A DNA stretch of 64,000 nucleotides from Wocania ichthyoenteri Th78 (GTDB taxonomy: Bacteria; Bacteroidota; Bacteroidia; Flavobacteriales; Flavobacteriaceae). Positions 25,827 to 33,952 of this stretch are shown piece by piece. The stretch spans positions 2,462,100 through 2,526,099 of the forward strand of contig NZ_KN525716.1 in NCBI RefSeq assembly GCF_000789235.1, written 5' to 3'. Made by a program: the position numbers and the translations under genes. Each line of letters starts with the position of its first letter. Position 1 is the stretch's first letter. Under the pieces are notes generated by a model. It made no database searches, was not told the origin of the DNA, and saw nothing but the letters and a program-made list of their open reading frames with translations.

Positions 25827-27044
25827 ATGAAATATATTGTATTACTCTTTTTAGCCTTAACAGCTTGTAATTCGACAACTAAAAAAAAGCAAGCCCTAAA
25901 TGAGGCTACCGTAAACCAACCCGTGGAAGCTAAAGCAATTGTTACGGGAGCAAATCAAACCAACAAATATTTACCTCTTTTAAAAGGTAAAAATGTAGGT
26001 ATTGTGGCCAACCAAACCAGTGTTATTTTTAAGGACGAAAGCGATGAGTCGCATACCCATATCGTCGATTCGCTTTTGGCGCTAAACGTAAATGTTACCA
26101 AGGTATTTGCACCAGAGCATGGTTTTAGAGGTGTTGCTGATGCTGGCGAATATATTGAGGATGGCGTTGATGAAAAAACGGGTTTACCTATTTTTTCACT
26201 TTATGGAAAAAACAGAAAATCGCCTAAAGAATTTTTAGAAGGTGTAGACGTTATGCTTTTTGATGTTCAGGATGTTGGGGTTCGGTTTTACACTTATATA
26301 TCCACGCTTCATTACGTTATGGAAACTTCCGCAGAACTCAATATTCCGGTAATTGTGTTAGATCGTCCAAATCCTAACGGCCATTATATCGATGGGCCTA
26401 TTTTAGAAGAAGACGTTACAAGTTTTGTGGGCATGCACCCCGTTCCCATTGTTTATGGGATGACCATTGGCGAGTACGGAAAGATGATAAATGGAGAAAA
26501 ATGGATGGATAACGAAATCCAATGCGACCTTACTGTCGTGCCATTACAACATTATACCCATGATTCGGAATATGATTTGCCCATAAAACCGTCGCCTAAT
26601 CTGCCCAATGCGAAATCTATTAATTTATATCCAAGCGTGTGTTTTTTTGAAGGCACTACGGTGAGTTGCGGGCGCGGAACCGAAATGCAATTCCAAATTT
26701 TCGGTGCACCTTTTTTACCTGAGGATAAATTTGATTTCAGTTTTACGCCTCAGCCAAATTTTGGGGCTAAAACACCCAAACACCAAGGAGAGCTATGCTT
26801 CGGAAGGGATTTAAGAGATGTTGAACGGCTTGCTGAGGTTAAACTCGATTGGTTAATTGAAGCTTATAAATCCACAGCAGATAAAACCAAGTTTTTTAAT
26901 AATTTCTTTCCTAAATTGGCAGGAACTAAAAAATTACGGGAACAAATAGAAAATGGTCTTTCTGAAGAAGCGATTAAGGAAACATGGAAACCCGGATTGG
27001 AAGCGTTTAGCAAAACCAGGGAAAAATACGTGTTGTATAAATAA
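25827..27044 (+). CDS. namZ: DUF1343 / GH171 NamZ-like exo-N-acetylmuramidase, lipoprotein paralogue
   Basis: A second NamZ-type protein, 405 residues. The start gives MKYIVLLFLALTAC, a lipoprotein signal with Cys14, so the protein acts in the periplasm or at the outer membrane. Conserved blocks are VFAPEHGFRGVADAGEYIED, LFDVQDVGVRFYTYISTLHY, VLDRPNPNGHYIDGPILEED, PSPNLPNAKSINLYPSVCFF and EGTTVSCGRGTE. It carries the standard PEHG and therefore is the better candidate for the active exo-muramidase that works beside the lipoprotein NagZ. It lies 46 bp after the GH18 gene and 9 bp before the dehydrogenase gene. Confidence 0.88.
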   Translation: MKYIVLLFLALTACNSTTKKKQALNEATVNQPVEAKAIVTGANQTNKYLPLLKGKNVGIVANQTSVIFKDESDESHTHIVDSLLALNVNVTKVFAPEHGFRGVADAGEYIEDGVDEKTGLPIFSLYGKNRKSPKEFLEGVDVMLFDVQDVGVRFYTYISTLHYVMETSAELNIPVIVLDRPNPNGHYIDGPILEEDVTSFVGMHPVPIVYGMTIGEYGKMINGEKWMDNEIQCDLTVVPLQHYTHDSEYDLPIKPSPNLPNAKSINLYPSVCFFEGTTVSCGRGTEMQFQIFGAPFLPEDKFDFSFTPQPNFGAKTPKHQGELCFGRDLRDVERLAEVKLDWLIEAYKSTADKTKFFNNFFPKLAGTKKLREQIENGLSEEAIKETWKPGLEAFSKTREKYVLYK

Positions 27045-27053
27045 AAGGATTAC

Positions 27054-29987
27054 ATGAATATTGAAGCCTCTACTGTAAAGGATTTTAATGCATTATCAAC
27101 TATTTTGGAAGGCGAGTTGTTTACCGATGCACTCCACAAAACCATTTATGCTACCGATGCCTCTGTTTACAGAAAACTGCCTTTAGGCGTGGCGTACCCA
27201 AAAAGCAACCAGGATTTAAAAGCGCTGATTGAGTTTGCAGTAAATAATAAAATCACGCTTATTCCAAGGGCTGCGGGCACCTCGTTAGCGGGCCAGTGTG
27301 TGGGCGATGGTTTGGTGGTAGACCTATCAAAACACTTCACTAAAATTGTAAGTTTTGATGAGCAAAATAAAACTATAACCGTACAACCCGGAGTAATACG
27401 GGATGAGCTCAATAATTTCCTAAAACCCTACGGACTGTTTTTTGGCCCCAATACATCCACAAGCAATCGGTGCATGATTGGCGGTATGGTAGGAAACAAT
27501 TCTTCGGGGACAACCTCTATTAAATATGGCGTTACACGAGATAAAGTACTGCGGTTAAAAACCATTTTAAGTGATGGTTCCGAGGTGGTTTTTGAGGATT
27601 TAAACACAGAAGAATTCCTTTTAAGAACGAAAGGGAAAAGTTTAGAGAGCAGCATTTATAAAACTTTACATCACGAGCTTTCCAATACCGATAACCAATT
27701 AGAAATTAAAAAAGAATTCCCTAAGCCATCCATCCACAGAAGAAATAATGGTTACGCCGTCGATGCGTTGTTAAAATCAAAAATATTTGGAGGCGATGAA
27801 TCTCAAATCAACCTATCAAAATTAATGGCCGGTAGTGAGGGCACTTTGGCTTTTACTACGGAAATCACCTTAAAATTAGACGACGTGCCGCCATCCAAAA
27901 ATATAATGGTGGCAGCGCATTCTCATTCCATTGAAGCCATTATGAAAGCCGTGGTAATTGCCATGAAGCACAATTTATACACCTGTGAATTAATGGATAA
28001 AACCATTTTGGATTGTACCAAGAATAATAGGGAACAAATCAAAAACAGATTTTTCGTTGAAGGCGACCCAAAAGCAATTCTTATGTTGGAAATCTGTACT
28101 GATAACGATGCGGATTCCAATGCCTTGGCAGACGCTTTAATTTCTGATTTGCAAAAACATAAATTAGGTTATGCTTTTCCAAAACTAATTGGGAATCAAA
28201 TAAATCAAGCTTTAGAACTTAGAAAAGCCGGATTGGGTTTGCTCGGAAATATTATAGGCGACAATAAAGCTGTTGCCTGTATTGAAGATACCGCAGTCGA
28301 TTTAAAGGATTTGCCAAATTATATTGCTGAGTTTTCAAAAATGATGGAAGATTTCGGACAAAATGCGGTGTACTATGCGCATGCTGGTGCTGGCGAATTG
28401 CACTTAAGGCCTATTCTTAATTTGAAAAAACAAGAAGATGTCGTGCTGTTCAGGGAAATAACGTCCAAAACAGCAGAATTGGTTAAAAAATATGGGGGCT
28501 CTTTTAGTGGCGAGCATGGAGATGGCATTGTGCGAGCGGAGTTTATACCTAAAATGATCGGCGAAAAAAACTATGCCCTTTTAAAACGAATCAAACAAAC
28601 CTTCGACCCCAATAATGTTTTCAACAAAGGGAAGATTATCGATGCCTTTTCAATGGACGAAAACCTGAGATATGAGGTAGATCGGGTGGAGCCGGATATA
28701 TTAACCATTCAAGATTTCTCCGATAGTTTAGGCATTTTAAGAGCTGCCGAAAAATGTAATGGTTCTGGCGATTGCAGAAAGCTTCCTGATGCCGGTGGTA
28801 CCATGTGCCCCAGTTACAGAGCAACAAAAAACGAAAAAGACACTACCCGGGCAAGGGCAAATGCATTACGGGAATTTTTAACGCATTCCGATAAAAAAAA
28901 CAAATTCAATCACAAAGAATTGTATGAGGTTTTCGATTTGTGTTTAAGCTGTAAAGCATGTGCCAGCGAGTGCCCCAGTAATGTGGATATAGCAACTTTA
29001 AAGGCAGAGTTTTTATATCAATATCACAAAGAAAACGGTCTGCCTTTAAGAAGTAAACTCTTTGGAAATAGCACGAACCTTAATAAGTTAGGCAGCATAA
29101 CGCCACGGTTAACCAATTTTTTGTTGAATACCAAAATCACCAAAAACTTTTTGGGGATTGCATCACAACGAAGCATTCCAAAATTGGAAGCGATTACATT
29201 TTTCAATTGGTACAAAAAGAACAAAAAAAGACTTGATACCGCGCCCTGCAAAAACGGTGAGGTTTATCTTTTTATTGATGAATTTGTGAATTATTACGAT
29301 GTGCCCGTTGGTATTGACGCCATCGAGCTTTTAACCAGTTTGGGTTACAAAGTAAATATCACTAGTCATAAAGAAAGCGGTCGTGGTTTTATATCCAAAG
29401 GCATGTTGGGGAAAGCAAAAAAACTGGCTGATTACAATGTTGGGTTTTTTAAACATCTCATTTCTAATGATGCGCCATTGGTAGGCATCGAACCTTCGGC
29501 AATTTTAACCTTTAGGGATGAATACGCAAGACTTGCAGACGATAAAGAAGCGGCAAAAAAAATTGCCAAACACACCTTTACCATTGAAGAGTTTATAGCA
29601 CGTGAGTTGAACGAAGGACGAATAAATTCTAACCAGTTTACAGCAGAAAAACAGGTGGTTAAAATTCATGGGCATTGCCATCAAAAAGCTTTGAGCAGCA
29701 TGGAATCAGCTTTTAAAATGCTTAGCATTCCTAAAAATTATACGGTTACAATTATTAATTCCGGTTGCTGCGGAATGGCAGGTTCCTTTGGTTATGAAAA
29801 AGAACATTATGCATTAAGTATGCAAGTAGGCGAGGACACCCTGTTTCCAAAAATAAGAAACATGGGTGACCAAACGATTATTGTCGCTTCGGGTACGAGT
29901 TGTCGCCATCAAATTAAAGACGGCACAGATAAAAACGCTAAACACGCCATAAGTGTGTTAAGGGCAGCACTTTTACAGCCACATTAA
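27054..29987 (+). CDS. FAD/Fe-S D-lactate dehydrogenase (Dld-II/YdiJ-like fusion)
   Basis: A 977-residue fusion. Residues about 20-470 are a GlcD/Dld FAD domain (YPKSNQDLKALIEFA, IPRAAGTSLAGQCVGDGLVV, NNSSGTTSIKYGVTRDKV, and SGEHGDGIVRAEF near the substrate site). Two cysteine clusters follow: CNGSGDCR..MCPSYRAT and CLSCKACASECPSNVDIA, each suited to an Fe-S centre. The C-terminus has two CCG-type motifs, HGHCHQKAL and NSGCCGMAGSFGYEKEHY. Such fusions include Shewanella Dld-II and E. coli YdiJ, membrane-linked oxidases of D-2-hydroxy acids. In this locus the obvious substrate is the D-lactate that MurQ releases. Glycolate or D-2-hydroxyglutarate cannot be excluded from sequence. It is the last gene before the IS remnant. 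Confidence 0.84.
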   Translation: MNIEASTVKDFNALSTILEGELFTDALHKTIYATDASVYRKLPLGVAYPKSNQDLKALIEFAVNNKITLIPRAAGTSLAGQCVGDGLVVDLSKHFTKIVSFDEQNKTITVQPGVIRDELNNFLKPYGLFFGPNTSTSNRCMIGGMVGNNSSGTTSIKYGVTRDKVLRLKTILSDGSEVVFEDLNTEEFLLRTKGKSLESSIYKTLHHELSNTDNQLEIKKEFPKPSIHRRNNGYAVDALLKSKIFGGDESQINLSKLMAGSEGTLAFTTEITLKLDDVPPSKNIMVAAHSHSIEAIMKAVVIAMKHNLYTCELMDKTILDCTKNNREQIKNRFFVEGDPKAILMLEICTDNDADSNALADALISDLQKHKLGYAFPKLIGNQINQALELRKAGLGLLGNIIGDNKAVACIEDTAVDLKDLPNYIAEFSKMMEDFGQNAVYYAHAGAGELHLRPILNLKKQEDVVLFREITSKTAELVKKYGGSFSGEHGDGIVRAEFIPKMIGEKNYALLKRIKQTFDPNNVFNKGKIIDAFSMDENLRYEVDRVEPDILTIQDFSDSLGILRAAEKCNGSGDCRKLPDAGGTMCPSYRATKNEKDTTRARANALREFLTHSDKKNKFNHKELYEVFDLCLSCKACASECPSNVDIATLKAEFLYQYHKENGLPLRSKLFGNSTNLNKLGSITPRLTNFLLNTKITKNFLGIASQRSIPKLEAITFFNWYKKNKKRLDTAPCKNGEVYLFIDEFVNYYDVPVGIDAIELLTSLGYKVNITSHKESGRGFISKGMLGKAKKLADYNVGFFKHLISNDAPLVGIEPSAILTFRDEYARLADDKEAAKKIAKHTFTIEEFIARELNEGRINSNQFTAEKQVVKIHGHCHQKALSSMESAFKMLSIPKNYTVTIINSGCCGMAGSFGYEKEHYALSMQVGEDTLFPKIRNMGDQTIIVASGTSCRHQIKDGTDKNAKHAISVLRAALLQPH

Positions 29988-30060
29988 TTAGTGGGCTTAT
30001 TATATTTGACTGGACATTAGGTTGAGGGAATTACGGTTACCTAATTTACCTTTTGAATTA

Positions 30061-30337
30061 TGTCAAAACGCAAAAGAGATTACGCCACAGACTTTAATAA
30101 AAAAGCTGTAGAATTAGTTAAGCTAGAAGCAATATAGCCCAAGTATACATAGAATTGGATATTCCTTTCTCAGTATTGAGTCGCTGGCGAAGAGAATATA
30201 GTAAAAATAGTCTTCCAGGACGCGAGAAACCAAAATTAACAGAAGAACAACGCGAGATTGCCAACCTGAAGAAACAATTAAAAGATATGCAATTAGAACG
30301 TGATATCTTAAAAAAAGCGATCAACACCTTCTCCTAG
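30061..30337 (+). pseudogene. IS3-family orfA, frameshifted
   Basis: The N-terminal part reads MSKRKRDYATDFNKKAVELV (HTH of the transposase leader protein) and then hits TAG near 30138. The remainder continues in another frame (IAQVYIELDIPFSVLSRWRR, then a coiled coil LKKQLKDMQLERDILKKAIN) to the stop at 30335-30337. A small insertion or deletion near 30115-30130 explains it. Confidence 0.85.
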
Positions 30338-30339
30338 AG

Positions 30340-30774
30340 CGACAGGAGAAATTTAGGTTCATAAAACATCAAATGAGCCAAACATTAAGTACTAGTGATA
30401 CTATCATTCCTGCTTTCAATATGGCTGTAACATCAAATACGATAAGTAAGGAATTAATATTCCATTCTGATAGAGGAACTCAATACGCTAGTTATAAATT
30501 TACCAATATCTTAAAAAGTTATAAGGGGCTTATAAAACAATCTATGAGTAGAAAAGGAAACTGCTGGGATAATACCGTAGCAGAATCTTTATTTAAAAGC
30601 TTAAAGGTCGAATGGGTATATAAACACAATTACTGGCTTAGGTCAGAAGCTGAGTTATTTATATTCCAATGGATAGAAACCTGATATAACAGAAGAAGGA
30701 AACACTCTTCTTTAGGGTATACATCTATAGAAGAAATTAAAATAGAAATGTTTAATCAAAAAGTAGCTGGATGA
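30340..30774 (+). pseudogene. IS3-family orfB (DDE transposase) with internal deletion and nonsense codon
   Basis: The frame starts like orfB (RQEKFRFIKHQ) and jumps straight to the region before the second catalytic Asp: STSDTIIPAFNMAVTSNTIS, then IFHSDRGTQYAS. Roughly 110-120 residues with the first catalytic Asp are missing. The Glu motif [15 protein letters not shown] is present. TGA replaces the Trp codon of the usual WIETWYNRRRKHSSLGY at 30682-30684, and the frame then runs on to TGA at 30772-30774. It cannot encode an active transposase. Confidence 0.87.
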
Positions 30775-30846
30775 CTCTTATTCAATTGTCCGCTTTTTGT
30801 TGCAAGTCCATTATTCCACTCATATTATTTAGTTTTACAATAACAC

Positions 30847-31863
30847 TTATTCTGAAGAATCTCTAACAATTAATTCAGCATCAAAAATTATTTTATTTAA
30901 GCTTTGCTTTACTTCTGGATTTGCAACTCGCTCTAGAAAGGTTTCAGCTGTAAGTCGACCAATTTCTTTACTATGTTGATTAATGCTAGAAATGGTTGGC
31001 GAAACTAAAGATGTAAAAGGCTCATTGCCAAAACCAACTAAACGCATTTGGTTCGGAACATCTATATTATTTTCATTTAAAACTTGAAGTGCACCAAGAG
31101 CGGCATAATCTCCAGCTACATAAACGGCATCAGGTTTGTTGTTTAGTTTTAGTAGATTTTCCATTTCGCGCCTGCCATCTTCAAGCGTTAATGCGCTCTC
31201 AATAATTAAGTTGTTATCTAAGGGCAAATTATTCTTATTAATAGCATCAACATATCCTCTTATTCTGTTATTAAAAATTCGTGTTCGTCTATATCCACCA
31301 ATATGTGCAATTCTTTTACAGCCTTTTGAAATTAAGTGTTCAATAATCATATGACTACTATCATAATCGTTAATTCCAACATAATCTACATTTAAGTCGT
31401 TTTCACCTCTGTCGAATAATATGAGTGGAATACCTTTTGATTTTATTTTTTCAAAATAAGACAAGTCAACGGTTTCGTTTGCCATAGAAGCAATGATACC
31501 ATCAACTTGAGTAAATAAAAGTGTGTCAATATTTTTGCACTCTTTTTCAAAGGATTCATTAGACTGGGTTATAATAATATTATAGCCAGCTTTGTTAAGT
31601 ACATCTTCCATTTGTTCAATAACAGATGAAAAGAAGTTACTATTTGTCCTAGGTACAATAACACCTACCAAATTACTTTTTCCTTTTCTTAAAGCGCTGG
31701 CTAAATGATTGGGTTGATAGTTTAATGCTTCAGCAACACGTTTAACAGCTTCTTTAGTCTTTTTACTAATTCTAGAATCATCATGCATAGCTTTAGAAAC
31801 TGCTGCAGATGAAATGTTTAGCTCATTAGCAATGTCTTTTATTGTTGTTCTTTTTTTATTCAC
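30847..31863 (-). CDS. LacI-family regulator of the kdgK-eda operon
   Basis: A 338-residue repressor. The N-terminal HTH has TTIKDIANELNISSAAVSKA and the hinge helix YQPNHLASALRKGKSN. The periplasmic-binding-like effector domain follows from about residue 60 (LVGVIVPRTNSNFFSSVIEQ, PDAVYVAGDYAALGALQVL, and a late LVSPTISSINQHSKEIGRLT). The start codon is GTG at 31863, 33 bp downstream of a well-formed promoter and beside an operator that it probably occupies itself. Divergent from kdgK and eda, so the likely inducer is 2-keto-3-deoxygluconate or a derived compound. Confidence 0.92.
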   Translation of the reverse strand: MNKKRTTIKDIANELNISSAAVSKAMHDDSRISKKTKEAVKRVAEALNYQPNHLASALRKGKSNLVGVIVPRTNSNFFSSVIEQMEDVLNKAGYNIIITQSNESFEKECKNIDTLLFTQVDGIIASMANETVDLSYFEKIKSKGIPLILFDRGENDLNVDYVGINDYDSSHMIIEHLISKGCKRIAHIGGYRRTRIFNNRIRGYVDAINKNNLPLDNNLIIESALTLEDGRREMENLLKLNNKPDAVYVAGDYAALGALQVLNENNIDVPNQMRLVGFGNEPFTSLVSPTISSINQHSKEIGRLTAETFLERVANPEVKQSLNKIIFDAELIVRDSSE

Positions 31864-31878
31864 CTAGTTTTTATATAT

Positions 31879-31898
31879 TTGCTTAATCGTTTAAGCAA
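31879..31898. promoter_or_regulatory. LacI-type operator O1
   Basis: TTGCTTAATCGTTTAAGCAA, 8-bp arms around a TCGT centre with the central CG typical of LacI-family sites. A plus-strand TATATTTG (31874-31881) overlaps its left side. Confidence 0.78.
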
Positions 31899-31927
31899 AA
31901 GTAATGCTTTAACATTTAAAAATCAAA
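31896..31927 (-). promoter_or_regulatory. lacI promoter of the Bacteroidetes consensus type
   Basis: On the minus strand TTTG (31927-31924), 20 bases, then TACTTTTG (31903-31896). This is a full match to the TTTG / N19-21 / TAnnTTTG pattern of the Bacteroidetes primary sigma factor. The start point would fall within the operator at 31879-31898, implying autorepression. Confidence 0.7.
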
Positions 31928-31968
31928 ATCTATTCGTTTTGATTTATTTTTAAATCATTTGGTTAAAC

Positions 31969-31988
31969 GATTAAGCATATGCATATTG
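31969..31988. promoter_or_regulatory. LacI-type operator O2
   Basis: The core GGTTAAACGATTAAGC (31971-31986) has the same TTAA-n-CG-n-TTAA core as O1, read in reverse. Its centre is 90 bp from that of O1 and 36 bp before the kdgK start, so looping between the two sites is possible. Confidence 0.7.
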
Positions 31989-32014
31989 TATAACTAATTA
32001 AACTAACATTCAAA

Positions 32015-33061
32015 ATGAAAAAAGTAGTCACTTTTGGGGAAATTATGCTAAGATTAGCACCTCAAGGATTTTTAAGATTTTCGCAGGCATCAAGTTTCGA
32101 TGTTATATACGGTGGTGGAGAATCTAATGTAGCTGTATCGCTAGCTAATTATGGTGTGCCTGTAGATTTTGTAACACGCTTACCAAAAAATGATATTGGT
32201 GAATGTGCCATGATGGAAATGCGTAAAAGAGGTGTAGGTGTAGATAAGATTGTTTATGGAGGAGATCGTTTAGGGATCTATTTTTTAGAAACTGGTGCGG
32301 TTAGTAGAGGAAGTAAAGTGGTTTACGATAGAGCACATTCCGCAATTTCTGAAATTGAACCAGGGATGGTCGATTGGAAATCTGTTTTTAAAGATGTGGC
32401 TTGGTTTCATTGGACTGGTATTACACCAGCCATATCTCAAGGAGCAGCTGATACTTGTTTAGAGGCCGTTAAAGTTGCTAGCGAAATGGGAGTAACCATT
32501 TCAACTGATTTAAACTATAGAGCTAAGCTTTGGACATACTGTGACAAAATACACAGAGAAAAAGTTATGAGCGAATTAACTTCTTATTGTGATGTTGTAT
32601 TAGGTAACGAAGAAGATGCAGAGAAACATTTTGGGATTCACCCAGAAGGATTAGATGTACATAAACACGGTCACGATGTAAAAGCTGAAGCGTTCTTATC
32701 TGTTTGTAAGCAAATGATGGAAAAATTTCCAAGAGCTAAAAAAGTAATAACTACTTTAAGAGGTTCAATTTCTGCATCTCATAATACTTGGGCAGGTGTT
32801 TTATATGATGGAAAAAAGATGTACGAAACCCGTCAGTACCAAATTACAGATATTGTTGATCGTGTTGGTGGAGGCGATTCTTTTATGGGTGGATTAATTT
32901 ACGGCTTATTAAAATATCCTGAAGACGATCAAAACGCATTAGACTTTGCAGTAGCAGCATCCTGTTTAAAACATACTATAAAAGGAGATGCGAACTTAGT
33001 AACAGTTTCAGAGGTAGAAAAATTAATGGGAGGTGATGCCTCTGGTCGAGTAGCAAGATAA
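32015..33061 (+). CDS. kdgK: 2-dehydro-3-deoxygluconate (KDG) kinase
   Basis: A 348-residue PfkB-family sugar kinase that forms KDPG from KDG and ATP. Family signatures are the N-terminal VTFGEIMLRLAPQGFLRFSQ and YGGGESNVAVSLANYGVPVD, and the C-terminal VDRVGGGDSFMGGLIYGLL with the catalytic Asp. The R-F-x-Q N-terminus and the linked eda gene (86 bp downstream) identify KDG kinase over ribokinase or fructokinase. It serves the end of alginate, pectin or uronate degradation. Transcription is probably controlled by the divergent LacI protein through two operators. Confidence 0.9.
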   Translation: MKKVVTFGEIMLRLAPQGFLRFSQASSFDVIYGGGESNVAVSLANYGVPVDFVTRLPKNDIGECAMMEMRKRGVGVDKIVYGGDRLGIYFLETGAVSRGSKVVYDRAHSAISEIEPGMVDWKSVFKDVAWFHWTGITPAISQGAADTCLEAVKVASEMGVTISTDLNYRAKLWTYCDKIHREKVMSELTSYCDVVLGNEEDAEKHFGIHPEGLDVHKHGHDVKAEAFLSVCKQMMEKFPRAKKVITTLRGSISASHNTWAGVLYDGKKMYETRQYQITDIVDRVGGGDSFMGGLIYGLLKYPEDDQNALDFAVAASCLKHTIKGDANLVTVSEVEKLMGGDASGRVAR

Positions 33062-33076
33062 TATAAATGTTCATTC

Positions 33077-33116
33077 GTTTATCTGTTCAGTTGTTTATTC
33101 AATTTAACAGATAAAC
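33077..33116 (+). repeat. Long hairpin between kdgK and eda
   Basis: GTTTATCTGTT (33077-33087) and AACAGATAAAC (33106-33116) are perfect 11-bp inverted repeats with a second inner TTG/CAA pairing. There is no T run, so it is more likely an mRNA processing or stability hairpin within the operon than a terminator. Confidence 0.55.
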
Positions 33117-33147
33117 AAATACACGATTAAACAAATACACATTTAAA

Positions 33148-33816
33148 ATGGCACAATTTACACGAATAGAAGTTGCGAATGTTATGAAAGAAACTGGGAT
33201 GATTCCTTTGTTTTTTAATAATAATATTGAATTAAGTAAACAAGTATTAAAAGCTTGCTATGATGGAGGAGCAAGATTAATGGAGTTTACAGCAAGAGGC
33301 GATTTTGCCCATGAAGTTTTTGGCGAATTAACAAAATACGCTATTAAAGAGTTGCCCGGAATGATTATGGGAGTTGGCTCTGTTACAGATGCTGCAGCTG
33401 CATCATTGTATATGGCGTTGGGTGCTAACTTTATAGTTACACCTGTTTTAAGAGAAGATATAGCTATAGTGTGCAATAGGCGAAAAGTATTATGGTCTTC
33501 AGGTTGTGGTACATTAACAGAAATTGCTAGAGCAGAAGAACTAGGATGCGAAATAGTAAAACTATTCCCTGGGGATATTTATGGACCACAGTTTGTAAAA
33601 GGAGTAAAAGGTCCACAACCTTGGACGAGTATTATGCCAACAGGAGGTGTGTCTCCAACTAAAGAAAACTTAAAAGGTTGGTTTGATGCTGGTGTAACTT
33701 GTGTGGGGATGGGTTCTAAACTTATTTCAAAGCATGCAGATGGTACTTATGATTTAGCAAAAATTGAATCGGATACCAGAGCAGCACTTAGAATTATTAA
33801 AGACTTAAGAAAGTAA
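33148..33816 (+). CDS. eda: KDPG/KHG aldolase
   Basis: The 222-residue class I aldolase splits KDPG into pyruvate and glyceraldehyde-3-phosphate. Key parts are GMIPLFFNNNIELSKQVLKA, LMEFTARGDFA (catalytic Glu), GVGSVTDAAAASLYMALGAN, FIVTPVLREDIA, and EIVKLFPGDIYGP with the Schiff-base Lys, then IMPTGGVSPTKENL. It is longer by a few residues than E. coli Eda and matches the Bacteroidetes form. With kdgK it completes the KDG branch; no polysaccharide lyase is nearby, so the upstream steps are encoded elsewhere. Confidence 0.93.
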   Translation: MAQFTRIEVANVMKETGMIPLFFNNNIELSKQVLKACYDGGARLMEFTARGDFAHEVFGELTKYAIKELPGMIMGVGSVTDAAAASLYMALGANFIVTPVLREDIAIVCNRRKVLWSSGCGTLTEIARAEELGCEIVKLFPGDIYGPQFVKGVKGPQPWTSIMPTGGVSPTKENLKGWFDAGVTCVGMGSKLISKHADGTYDLAKIESDTRAALRIIKDLRK

Positions 33817-33912
33817 TTCTAATTTTTTTAAGGCTAGTTGTTTTTAATTTGAGGAAATATTAATTATTTGTATTATAAGCCTTTATGAGAAGTATTGTAA
33901 ATTTTGGGCAAA

Positions 33913-33938
33913 AAAAAACCACCTATTGGTGGTTTTTT
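33913..33938. terminator. Bidirectional terminator between eda and the small lipoprotein gene
   Basis: AAAAAACCACC and GGTGGTTTTTT, perfect 11-bp arms with loop TATT. The A and T tracts let it work in both directions, suiting two convergent genes. Confidence 0.88.
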
Positions 33939-33952
33939 AACTTTAATGGTTT

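Larger units (their letters stand above)
29988..30805 (+). mobile_element. Dead IS3-family insertion sequence (copy 2)
   Basis: The element starts directly after the dehydrogenase stop codon and ends at TTGTTGCAA (30805). Ends share only a weak inverted similarity around GGACA (left about 30013, right about 30792), and I see no clear target duplication, so the exact left end is uncertain. Its orfA is frameshifted and its orfB has a large deletion and a premature stop. It has the same orientation as copy 1 at 12163-12451, 18,354 bp away. Confidence 0.85.

Noticed and set aside
30682-30684. TGA read as Trp (altered genetic code)
   Set aside because: TGA is the normal stop of intact genes here, such as rteC and the replication-type gene. 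The codon lies in an IS that is broken in other ways.
32015-33061. The PfkB kinase as the missing MurNAc kinase
   Set aside because: It has KDG kinase signatures, is paired with eda, shares operators with lacI and is separated from the salvage locus by an IS.
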